DNA of 64,000 bases, from assembly GCF_032452875.1 (NCBI RefSeq), contig NW_026894320.1, forward strand, positions 1 through 64,000, given 5' to 3'. This DNA comes from Bos javanicus. Lineage: Eukaryota > Chordata > Mammalia > Artiodactyla > Bovidae. The position numbers and the translations under genes were made by a program. Shown here in pieces: positions 37,822-47,022 of this stretch (the stretch's first letter is position 1; every line of letters begins with the position of its first letter). A model generated the notes under the pieces. It searched no databases. It was not told the origin of the DNA and saw only the letters and a program-made list of their open reading frames with translations.

Positions 37822-39217
37822 CTACCATGGCTCGGGAATGTGCGCTCGCCCTCGCCACTCGCATGGAGACCCGACTTCCCTGGCGCCCCACGAGAGGCTC
37901 ACTGACCTCGCCGTCGTACCTCGTGAGAAAGCGCACACTGGGGCCGCCGCTCGAGAACAACCCCAAGACTCCCCCGTCATCGCGAGATGAGGGCCTTCGT
38001 CTCCTGCATGGCCTAGAGACCAATCTCGCGACCTCTCTCCAAACGCCTCAGGAGGCTTGACTCCCTTTAGTCCACCCAGTGAGCTCCAAGAGATACCCGT
38101 CGCGACTCGAGAGCAGAGCGGGGTTCTTTGCTTCCACTCGAGATGGATGCCTGTCTCCCCGGGTGTGTCTGGAATGCAACCCCGAGATCCCTGTCGCCCC
38201 TGGAGAGGAACACTGGCTTCTGGACACAAGCCTAGATGAGGTCTATTGGCCCTGCAGTCACTCGAGAGCAATCCCCAGCTTTCCTTCGCAACTCGAATGG
38301 AAGATTGGACTTCCCTGGGCCAACACAAGAAGCATCCTGAATTCCCCGTCGTAATTCGAGAATCCCGCTACACCTCGAGAAAAACCACGTGGTTCCCCCG
38401 TCATCGCAAGATGTAGCCCTGTGCCGCTACAGCGTCTCAGGAGAAGTCCTTTAGGAATTGGTTCGAAACGGTACTTGTCACCCTTGATGCGACCCACAAA
38501 GTGCCCCGACATCCCGGTCTCCCTCGAGAGGAACACCGAGGTTTTCCGGCACCACTTCCTCTGAGCCTCTTCTACCCTCCTGATCTGGACAGGAGGGTCG
38601 ACTCCCCTGCTTTGTCTGGAAGGGGTTCCCGGCCTTCCGGTCGCACCTCAGGATGAGGCCGGTCTCACGACGACATTCCAGACGTGGCCTCGTGGGTGGT
38701 TCCACATTCCGAAGGACCCCGATTTCCCGGTCCCCTCTTGATAAGAACCCGATGCCCGGACACCTCTTCGAACTCCACCCTGTGAATGAAGTCAACACGA
38801 AGGGGCAGTGACTCGCCCGTGCATCGTCGGGAAAAGACCCCCAGGTTCCAAATACCGCTCGACAAGTGGCCTGTCTCCCCGGGAACACCTCGAGAGGCAA
38901 GCGGAGTTCCATGCCTCAACCCAAGACGAGGCCTGACTCTCCTGTCCCAAGTCTGCAGGGACCTTGCGGTCAGTCTGAAGTCAGAGGAACCCTGAGGTTC
39001 CTGCCTCAACTGGAGATGAGGCCCTCTTCCAATGCACCAAACCCAGTGGAGTGCCGAGAGGCCCCTCCCACCTCCAGTTTCCCTGACTTCTCAGAGCCAC
39101 CATGAGAAGCCCCTGAGGTCACCTGCACAAGTCGAGGGACCCCAGGGTGTCCTGCCTCAACCCGAGAAAGACCTCGAGAGACCTTCTTCAACACGTCTCG
39201 AGGCCAGATTCCCCTAC
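37822..39217 (+). repeat. Satellite unit 18 (S, type A, disturbed 5' edge)
   Basis: 1,396 bp. The first anchor is scrambled (GGCTCGGGAATGTGCGC for GGCTCGAGAGCAATGACGCGC). Otherwise type A, with B-like CAAACGCC and GGCCAACACAAGAAGC. A short deletion gives AGTCCTTTAGGAATTGG. Right target at 39212-39217. Confidence 0.9.
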
Positions 39218-39229
39218 TGCCGTGAGCCG

Positions 39230-39272
39230 GCATATTGCATATTGAGTGCATATTGCATATTGCATATTGAGT
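39230..39272 (+). repeat. Heptamer GCATATT block in LTR 5' end (model copy)
   Basis: Two GCATATT units (39230-39243), GAGT, three GCATATT units (39248-39268), then GAGT. The block occurs at the same place in nearly all LTR copies. It is altered in LTR 8 (26454), LTR 11 (34217) and LTR 12 (36654), which suggests slippage. Confidence 0.85.
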
Positions 39273-39360
39273 GCAGCACTTTCCACAGCATCATCTTTCA
39301 GGATCTGGAATAGCTCCACTGGAATTCTATCACTGCTGGGAGCCAGTGAGGAACTCCGCC

Positions 39361-39376
39361 CATGACAAAGGTCATG
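39361..39376 (+). promoter_or_regulatory. Palindrome CATGACAAAGGTCATG in LTR upstream region
   Basis: Arms CATGAC and GTCATG enclose AAAG, and an AGGTCA nuclear-receptor half-site is included. It lies about 145 bp into the LTR and recurs in most copies. LTRs 9, 12 and 17 lack one A of the spacer, and LTR 7 has a larger lesion. A binding role is only a possibility. Confidence 0.4.
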
Positions 39377-40057
39377 AGGAAGGAGGCTCGGCATACGCAA
39401 AGGCGGGATCGAGCTTCAGGAGTCCCCCTGGAAATTCTCGAGCATATACCCCCAAAACCAGAGTCTGCCTACTTTCTGCTTGTGCTTGCACCTAAACCTC
39501 TGACTTTACGGGGGCTCTGCCCCACTACCTCTCTCAGAAAAAAGAGTTAGCTTACAGTTCCAGTTAATAATTCCTGGGTGTGACAGTGTTTAACCTACAA
39601 ACTCCTTTGGAAATCCTCTAGCCTGCCTGAATAGGTTTTTCCGGCCACATGTGATTGTTCAGAGCCTCCCAACTGTGAGAGGCAGGAGATGTTCTAAACT
39701 GTCTAAACACAAATTCTTTTGAGTAGTTACAAGATTGATTAGAAATTGTATTGGTGAATGGTTTTTCACTTGTTGGGCCATTGTTTGCTGCTAAGTTTCC
39801 ATATCCCTTACCTGCTGTGTCCCTGGCAGTGTATTGATTAATATAATTGGTGTAAGTAGTAGCTTTAATGTTTGTAACCTGGGACCCTTGAGTTAATTCT
39901 TTTTCTTGTTATAGCCCACCACACCTTTGCTCTGTAGGAATGCAACTTTATCTAATGCTTTTTTGGAGGGTGGCTCCTGACCAACCACCTTTAGAGAAAA
40001 ATAAGTTTTCTGAAGAAAAGGTCTTAAAATGTTAACAGGCCTCCGGGCCAGAAGATG

Positions 40058-40188
40058 ATGCAAATCACCTAAGCTTTTGCATATGATAAGTTTGCAGGAA
40101 GAAAGCCTGGTTTGCTGCAAGACTCTACCCCTTCCCCCATTATCCTCTATGCATAACTTAAGGTATAAAAACTACTTTGAAAAATAAA
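40058..40188 (+). promoter_or_regulatory. LTR core promoter and poly(A) signal (model copy)
   Basis: In order: octamer ATGCAAAT (40058-40065), TATAAAAA (40164-40171), AATAAA (40183-40188). A start site 25-30 bp after the TATA box would fall at about 40192-40200, just past AATAAA. RNA starting here would lack the signal at its own 5' end and meet it only in the next LTR. Short-R betaretroviral LTRs have a similar arrangement. The same block occurs in all LTR copies; the octamer is mutated in LTRs 5 and 8. Confidence 0.6.
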
Positions 40189-40246
40189 GTGCGGGCCTTG
40201 TTCACCGAAACTTGGTCTCACCATGTCGTTCTTTCTCTTACCTTCT

Positions 40247-40263
40247 GGCTGAATTATTCAGCC
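40247..40263 (+). other. Inverted repeat GGCTGAATTATTCAGCC in LTR leader
   Basis: A perfect 17-bp inverted repeat (8-bp arms around one T) that would fold into a 7-bp stem with a TTA loop in + strand RNA. It lies about 50-60 nt after the inferred start site and is conserved in all copies. It directly precedes a spot that varies between copies (CTTTT followed by variable bases, then CACTG). Confidence 0.6.
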
Positions 40264-40320
40264 TCTTTTCGCCACTGAATTTCCTCACTGAGCTATCCTC
40301 ATTCTATTACTCTTTATATC

Positions 40321-40341
40321 CTTAATTAACATTTAATTAAG
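40321..40341 (+). other. AT-rich perfect palindrome in LTR 3' region
   Basis: Arms CTTAATTAA and TTAATTAAG surround CAT, giving two TTAATTAA sites 3 bp apart. It is present in every LTR except copy 11, where it is lost at a breakpoint; LTR 3 has one mismatch at the outer base. It contrasts with the GC-rich satellite that begins ~75 bp downstream. Confidence 0.7.
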
Positions 40342-40426
40342 CAGTGGTTTCCTGATCTTCGCCTACACCGTCTCTCCTTCGAATACCCTGGATCAGCCGG
40401 GGCTGGTCCCCGGCACCCTACCATGG

Positions 40427-40617
40427 CTCGAGAGCAATGACGCGCTCGCCCTCGCCACTCGCATGGAGACCCGACTTCCCTGGCGCCCCACGAGAGGCTC
40501 ACTGACCTCGCCGTCGTACCTCGTGAGAAAGCGCACACTGGGGCCGCCGCTCGAGAACAACCCCAAGACTCCCCCGTCATCGCGAGATGAGGGCCTTCGT
40601 CTCCTGCATGGCCTAGA
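40427..40617 (+). repeat. 31-bp subrepeats in model satellite unit
   Basis: Anchors of the form CTCGAG, CTCGCA, CACGAG, CTCGTG, CTCGAG, CGCGAG and CCTAGA begin at 40427, 40458, 40489, 40520, 40550, 40581 and 40612. Spacings are 31, 31, 31, 30, 31 and 31 bp. The register continues with small slips (for example 40706 to 40737) through the unit, about 45 subrepeats in all. A 31-bp subrepeat is a known feature of bovid satellite I families. Confidence 0.88.
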
Positions 40618-40982
40618 GACCAATCTCGCGACCTCTCTCCAAAAGCCTCAGGAGGCTTGACTCCCTTTAGTCCACCCAGTGAGCTCCAAGAGATACCCGT
40701 CGCGACTCGAGAGCAGAGCGGGGTTCTTTGCTTCCACTCGAGATGGATGCCTGTCTCCCCGGGTGTGTCTGGAATGCAACCCCGAGATCCCTGTCGCCCC
40801 TGGAGAGGAACACTGGCTTCTGGACACAAGCCTAGATGAGGTCTATTGGCCCTGCAGTCACTCGAGAGCAATCCCCAGCTTTCCTTCGCAACTCAAATGG
40901 AAGATTGGACTTCCCTGGGCCTACACAAGAAGCATCCTGAATTCCCCGTCGTAATTCGAGAATCCTGCTACACCTCGAGAAA

Positions 40983-40994
40983 AACCACGTGGTT
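40983..40994 (+). promoter_or_regulatory. E-box palindrome AACCACGTGGTT in type A satellite unit
   Basis: A perfect 12-bp palindrome centred on CACGTG, found once per type A unit (for example 1696-1707 in unit 1). In type B it is broken on the right arm (GTGGCTCCC). CACGTG is the core site of USF/MYC-type factors; binding here is untested. Confidence 0.35.
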
Positions 40995-41825
40995 CCCCCG
41001 TCATCGCAAGATGAAGCCCTGTGCCGCTACAGCGTCTCAGGAGAAGTCCCACGTTAGGAATTGGAGTTCGAAACGGTACTTGTCACCCTTGATGCGACCC
41101 ACAAAGTGCCCCGACATCCCGGTCTCCCTCGAGAGGAACACCGAGGTTTTCTGGCAACACTTCCTCTGAGCCTCTTCTACCCTCCTGATCTGGACAGGAG
41201 GGTCGACTCCCCTGCTTTGTCTGGAAGGGGTTCCCGGCCTTCCGGTCGCACCTCAGGATGAGGCCGGTCTCACGACGACATTCCAGACGTGGCCTCGTGG
41301 GTGGTTCCACATTCCGAAGGACCCCGATTTCCCGGTCCCCTCTTGATAAGAACCCGATGCCCGGACACCTCTTCGAACTCCACCCTGTGAATGAAGTCAA
41401 CACGAAGGGGCAGTGACTCGCCCGTGCATCGTCGGGAAAAGACCCCCAGGTTCCAAATACCGCTCGACAAGTGGCCTGTCTCCCCGGGAACACCTCGAGA
41501 GGCAAGCGGAGTTCCATGCCTCAACCCAAGACGAGGCCTGACTCTCCTGTCCCAAGTCTGCAGGGACCTTGCGGTCGGAGTCTGAAGTCAGAGGAACCCT
41601 GAGGTTCCTGCCTCAACTGGAGATGAGGCCCTCTTCCAATGCACCAAACCCAGTGGAGTGCCGAGAGGCCCCTCCCACCTCCAGTTTCCCTGACTTCTCA
41701 GAGCCACCATGAGAAGCCCCCTGAGGTCACCTGCACAAGTCGAGGGACCCCAGGGTGTCCTGCCTCAACCCGAGAAAGACCTCGAGAGACCTTCTTCAAC
41801 ACGTCTCGAGGCCAGATTCCCCTAC

Positions 41826-43019
41826 TGCCGTGAGCCGGCATATTGCATATTGAGTGCATATTGCATATTGCATATTGAGTGCAGCACTTTCCACAGCATC
41901 ATCTTTCAGGATCTGGAATAGCTCCACTGGAATTCTATCACTGCTGGGAGCCAGTGAGGAACTCCGCCCATGACAAAGGTCATGAGGAAGGAGGCTCGGC
42001 ATACGCAAAGGCGGGATCGAGCTTCAGGAGTCCCCCTGGAAATTCTCGAGCATATACCCCCAAACCAGAGTCTGCCTACTTTCTGCTTGTGCTTGCACCT
42101 AAACCTCTGACTTTACGGGGGCTCTGCCCCACTACCTCTCTCTGAAAAAAGTTAGCTTACAGTTCCAGTTAATAATTCCTGGGTGTGACAGTGTTTAACC
42201 TACAAACTCCTTTGGAAATCCTCTAGCCTGCCTGAATAGGTTTTCCGGCCACATGTGATTGTTCAGAGCCTCCCAACTGTGAGAGGCAGGAGATGTTCTA
42301 AACTGTCTAAACACAAATTCTTTTGAGTAGTTACAAGATTGATTAGAAATTGTATTGGTGAATGGTTTTTCACTTGTTGGGCCATTGTTTGCTGCTAAGT
42401 TTCCATATCCCTTACCTGCTGTGTCCCTGGCAGTGTATTGATTAATATAATTGGTGTAAGTAGTAGCTTTAATGTTTGTAACCTGGGACCCTTGAGTTAA
42501 TTCTTTTTCTTGTTATAGCCCACCACACCTTTGCTCTGTAGGAATGCAACTTTATCTAATGCTTTTTTGGAGGGTGGCTCCTGACCAACCACCTTTAGAG
42601 AAAAATAAGTTTTCTGAAGAAAAGGTCTTAAAATGTTAACAGGCCTCCGGGCCAGAAGATGATGCAAATCACCTAAGCTTTTGCATATGATAAGTTTGCA
42701 GGAAGAAAGCCTGGTTTGCTGCAAGACTCTACCCCTTCCCCCATTATCCTCTATGCATAACTTAAGGTATAAAAACTACTTTGAAAAATAAAGTGCGGGC
42801 CTTGTTCACCGAAACTTGGTCTCACCATGTCGTTCTTTCTCTTACCTTCTGGCTGAATTATTCAGCCTCTTTTCGCCACTGAATTTCCTCACTGAGCTAT
42901 CCTCATTCTATTACTCTTTATATCCTTAATTAACATTTAATTAAGCAGTGGTTTCCTGATCTTCGCCTACGCCGTCTCTCCTTCGAATACCCTGGATCAG
43001 CCGGGGCTGGTCCCCGGCA
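41826..43019 (+). mobile_element. Solo LTR copy 14
   Basis: 1,194 bp with intact ends and target copies (right 43020-43025). Octamer at 42662-42669, TATAAAAA at 42768-42775, AATAAA at 42787-42792, palindrome at 42925-42945. Nearly identical to copy 13. It opens the second run of L-S-S units. Confidence 0.95.
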
Positions 43020-44427
43020 CCCTACCATGGCTCGAGAGCAATGACGCGCTCGCCCTCGCCACTCGCATGGAGACCCGACTTCCCTGGCGCCCCACGAGAG
43101 GCTCACTGACCTCGCCGTCGTACCTCGTGAGAAAGCGCACACTGGGGCCGCCGCTCGAGAACAACCCCAAGACTCCCCCGTCATCGCGAGATGAGGGCCT
43201 TCGTCTCCTGCATGGCCTAGAGACCAATCTCGCGACCTCTCTCCAAAAGCCTCAGGAGGCTTGACTCCCTTTAGTCCACCCAGTGAGCTCCAAGAGATAC
43301 CCGTCGCGACTCGAGAGCAGAGCGGGGTTCTTTGCTTCCACTCGAGATGGATGCCTGTCTCCCCGGGTGTGTCTGGAATGCAACCCCGAGATCCCTGTCG
43401 CCCCTGGAGAGGAACACTGGCTTCTGGACACAAGCCTAGATGAGGTCTATTGGCCCTGCAGTCACTCGAGAGAAATCCCCAGCTTTCCTTCGCAACTCGA
43501 ATGGAAGATTGGACTTCCCTGGGCCTACACAAGAAGCATCCTGAATTCCCCGTCGTAATTCGAGAATCCTGCTACACCTCGAGAAAAACCACGTGGTTCC
43601 CCCGTCATCGCAAGATGTAGCCCTGTGCCGCTACAGCGTCTCAGGAGAAGTCCCACGTTAGGAATTGGAGTTCGAAACGGTACTTGTCACCCTTGATGCG
43701 ACCCACAAAGTGCCCCGACATCCCGGTCTCCCTCGAGAGGAACACCGAAGTTTTCTGGCAACACTTCCTCTGAGCCTCTTCTACCCTCCTGATCTGGACA
43801 GGAGGGTCGACTCCCCTGCTTTGTCTGGAAGGGGTTCCCGGCCTTCCGGTCGCACCTCAGGATGAGGCCGGTCTCACGACGACATTCCAGACGTGGCCTC
43901 GTGGGTGGTTCCACATTCCGAAGGACCCCGATTTCCCGGTCCCCTCTTGATAAGAACCCGATGCCCGGACACCTCTTCGAACTCCACCCTGTGAATGAAG
44001 TCAACACGAAGGGGCAGTGACTCGCCCGTGCATCGTCGGGAAAAGACCCCAGGTTCCAAATACCGCTCGACAAGTGGCCTGTCTCCCCGGGAACACCTCG
44101 AGAGGCAAGCGGAGTTCCATGCCTCAACCCAAGACGAGGCCTGACTCTCCTGTCCCAAGTCTGCAGGGACCTTGCGGTCGGAGTCTGAAGTCAGAGGAAC
44201 CCTGAGGTTCCTGCCTCAACTGGAGATGAGGCCCTCTTCCAATGCACCAAACCCAGTGGAGTGCCGAGAGGCCCCTCCCACCTCCAGTTTCCCTGACTTC
44301 TCAGAGCCACCATGAGAAGCCCCTGAGGTCACCTGCACAAGTCGAGGGACCCCAGGGTGTCCTGCCTCAACCCGAGAAAGACCTCGAGAGACCTTCTTCA
44401 ACACGTCTCGAGGCCAGATTCCCCTAC
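43020..44427 (+). repeat. Satellite unit 20 (S, type A)
   Basis: 1,408 bp, first S of L-S-S, ending in empty site 44422-44427 followed by TATGACTTGAGAG. Type A with AGATGTAGCCC and CGAAGTTTTCTGG, like units 22 and 24. Confidence 0.92.
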
Positions 44428-45829
44428 TATGACTTGAGAGTAATGACGCGCTCCCCCTCGCCACTCGCATGGAGACCCGACTTCCTTGCCGCCCCACGAG
44501 AGGCTCACTGACCTCGCCGTCGTACCTCGCGAGAAACTGCACACTGGGGCCGCCGCTCGAGAACAACCCCGAGCCTCCCCCGTCATCGCGAGTTGAGGGC
44601 CTTCGTCTCCTGCATGGCCTAGAGACCAGTCTCGCGACCTCTCTCCAAACGCCTCAGGAGGCTTGACTCCCTTTAGTCCACCCAGTGAGCTCCAAGAGAT
44701 ACCCGTCGCGACTCGAGAGCAGAGCGGGGTTCTTTGCTTCCACTCGAGATGGATGCCTGTCTCCCCGGGTGCGTCTGGAATGCAACCCCAAGATCCCTGT
44801 CGCCCCTGGAGAGGAACATTGGCTTCTGGACACAAGCCTAGATGAGGTCTATTGGCCCTGAAGTCACTCGAGAGCAATCCCCAGCTTTCCTTCGCAACTC
44901 GAATGGAAGATTGGACTTCCCTGGGCCAACACAAGAGGCATCCTGAATTCCCCGTCGTAACTCGAGAATCCCGCTGCAACTCGAGAAAAACCACGTGGCT
45001 CCCCCGTCATCGCAAGATGAAGCCCTTTCCCGCTACAGCGTCTCAGGAGAAGTCCCACGTTAGGAATTGGAGGTCGAAACGGTACTTGGCACCCTTGATG
45101 CGACCCACAAAGTGCCCCGACATCCCGGTCTCCCTCGAGAGGAACACCGAGGTTTTCCCGCACCACTTCCTCTGAGCCCCTTCTACCCTCCTGATCTGGA
45201 CAGGAGGGTCGACTCCCCTGCTTTGTCTGGAAGGGGTTCCCGGCCTTCCGGTCGCACCTCAGGATGAGGCCGGTCTCACGACGACATTCCAGACGTGGCC
45301 TCGTGGGTGGTTCCACATTCCGAAGGACCCCGATTTCCCGGTCCCCTCTTGATAAGAACCCGATGCCCGGACACCTCTTCGAACTCCACCCTGTGAATGA
45401 AGTCAACACGAAGGGGCAGTGACTCACCCGTGCATCGTCGGGAAAAGACCCCAGGTTCCAAATACCGCTCGACAAGTGGCCTGTCTCCCCGGGAACACCT
45501 CGAGAGGCAAGCGGAGTTCCATGCCTCAACCCAAGACGAGGCCTGACTCTCCTGTCCCAAGTCTGCAGGGACCTTGCGGTCGGAGTCTGAAGTCAGAGGA
45601 ACCCTGAGGTTCCTGCCTCAACTGGAGATGAGGCCCTCTTCCAATGCACCAAACCCAGTGGAGTGCCGAGAGGCCCCTCCCACCTCCAGTTTCCCTGACT
45701 TCTCAGAGCCACCATGAGAAGCCCCTGAGGTCACCTGCACAAGTCGAGGGACCCCAGGGTGTCCTGCCTCAACCCGAGAAAGACCTCGAGAGACCTTCTT
45801 CAACACGTCTCGAGGCCAGATTCCCCTAC
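44428..45829 (+). repeat. Satellite unit 21 (S, type B)
   Basis: 1,402 bp, second S of L-S-S. It shares CGAGTTGAGGG, CCCCAAGATCCC and CCCTGAAGTCAC (CTGCAG lost) with unit 23, pointing to a recent shared duplication. Private GAAACTGCACAC. Confidence 0.92.
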
Positions 45830-47022
45830 TGCCGTGAGCCGGCATATTGCATATTGAGTGCATATTGCATATTGCATATTGAGTGCAGCACTTTCCACAG
45901 CATCATCTTTCAGGATCTGGAATAGCTCCACTGGAATTCTATCACTGCTGGGAGCCAGTGAGGAACTCCGCCCATGACAAAGGTCATGAGGAAGGAGGCT
46001 CGGCATACGCAAAGGCGGGATCGAGCTTCAGGAGTCCCCTGGAAATTCTCGAGCATATACCCCCAAACCAGAGTCTGCCTACTTTCTGCTTGTGCTTGCA
46101 CCTAAACCTCTGACTTTACGGGGGCTCTGCCCCACTACCTCTCTCTGAAAAAGAGTTAGCTTACAGTTCCAGTTAATAATTCCTGGGTGTGACAGTGTTT
46201 AACCTACAAACTCCTTTGGAAATCCTCTAGCCTGCCTGAATAGGTTTTCCGGCCACATGTGATTGTTCAGAGCCTCCCAACTGTGAGAGGCAGGAGATGT
46301 TCTAAACTGTCTAAACACAAATTCTTTTGAGTAGTTACAAGATTGATTAGAAATTGTATTGGTGAATGGTTTTTCACTTGTTGGGCCATTGTTTGCTGCT
46401 AAGTTTCCATATCCCTTACCTGCTGTGTCCCTGGCAGTGTATTGATTAATATAATTGGTGTAAGTAGTAGCTTTAATGTTTGTAACCTGGGACCCTTGAG
46501 TTAATTCTTTTTCTTGTTATAGCCCACCACACCTTTGCTCTGTAGGAATGCAACTTTATCTAATGCTTTTTTGGAGGGTGGCTCCTGACCAACCACCTTT
46601 AGAGAAAAATAAGTTTTCTGAAGAAAAGGTCTTAAAATGTTAACAGGCCTCCGGGCCAGAAGATGATGCAAATCACCTAAGCTTTTGCATATGATAAGTT
46701 TGCAGGAAGAAAGCCTGGTTTGCTGCAAGACTCTACCCCTTCCCCATTATCCTCTATGCATAACTTAAGGTATAAAAACTACTTTGAAAAATAAAGTGCG
46801 GGCCTTGTTCACCGAAACTTGGTCTCACCATGTCGTTCTTTATCTTACCTTCTGGCTGAATTATTCAGCCTCTTTTCTCCACTGAATTTCCTCACTGAGC
46901 TATCCTCATTCTATTACTCTTTATATCCTTAATTAACATTTAATTAAGCAGTGGTTTCCTGATCTTCGCCTACGCCGTCTCTCCTTCGAATACCCTGGAT
47001 CAGCCGGGGCTGGTCCCCGGCA
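45830..47022 (+). mobile_element. Solo LTR copy 15
   Basis: 1,193 bp, ends and targets intact (right 47023-47028). Octamer at 46666-46673, TATAAAAA at 46771-46778, AATAAA at 46790-46795, palindrome at 46928-46948. Private base: TTCTTTATCTTACC. Confidence 0.95.

Larger units (their letters stand above)
39218..40415 (+). mobile_element. Solo LTR copy 13 (reference-quality copy)
   Basis: 1,198 bp with every element intact, so I use it as the model. TGCCG is at 39218-39222 and CGGCA at 40411-40415. Target CCCTAC lies at 39212-39217 and 40416-40421. Octamer at 40058-40065, TATAAAAA at 40164-40171, AATAAA at 40183-40188, leader hairpin at 40247-40263, palindrome at 40321-40341. No internal retroviral sequence is present, so this is a solo LTR. 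The 6-bp duplication and an AATAAA so close to the TATA box fit a class II (betaretrovirus-like, ERVK) LTR; this class assignment is inference. The only private change noted is CTCTCAGAAAA. Confidence 0.95.
40416..41825 (+). repeat. Satellite unit 19 (S, type A, model unit)
   Basis: 1,410 bp between intact target copies CCCTAC (40416-40421 and 41820-41825), the last of the six single-S units. Full type A pattern with one private base (CAACTCAAATGG) and AGATGAAGCCC. Built from degenerate 31-bp subrepeats; AACCACGTGGTT is at 40983-40994. No coding capacity is credible: the open frames shift with the C-run length at 41715-41720. Confidence 0.93.

Noticed and set aside
39230..39272. CRISPR-like array in the GCATATT block
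   Set aside because: Units are 7 bp with no spacers, in a mammalian LTR; simple sequence slippage explains it.
39893..40120. 75-codon minus-strand frame repeated in most LTR copies
   Set aside because: Identity between copies is expected from satellite homogenisation. In copies with small indels (for example LTRs 1, 4, 6 and 12) it is lost, and it is antisense to the LTR promoter.
39218..40415. Full provirus with internal genes or primer-binding site
   Set aside because: Satellite sequence follows the LTR's CGGCA end immediately; no primer-binding site, polypurine tract or gag/pol/env-like sequence is present. Only solo LTRs are seen.
40481..40505. CTCF-like site in CCCCACGAGAGGCTC
   Set aside because: Only part of the CTCF core matches and the GGGCGC half is absent. 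The resemblance comes from the 31-bp anchor.
41709..41921. 70-codon + strand frame starting at a good Kozak context (GCCACCATGA) and crossing from satellite into the LTR
   Set aside because: The C-run after the ATG is four or five bases in different units, which changes the frame and stops it early in many copies. There is no sign of protein conservation.
41879..42145. 88-codon + strand frame in the LTR U3, considered as an accessory protein like those in some betaretroviral LTRs
   Set aside because: Short, frame-shifted by indels in many copies, and without signal peptide or membrane segment. I see no support beyond the open frame.
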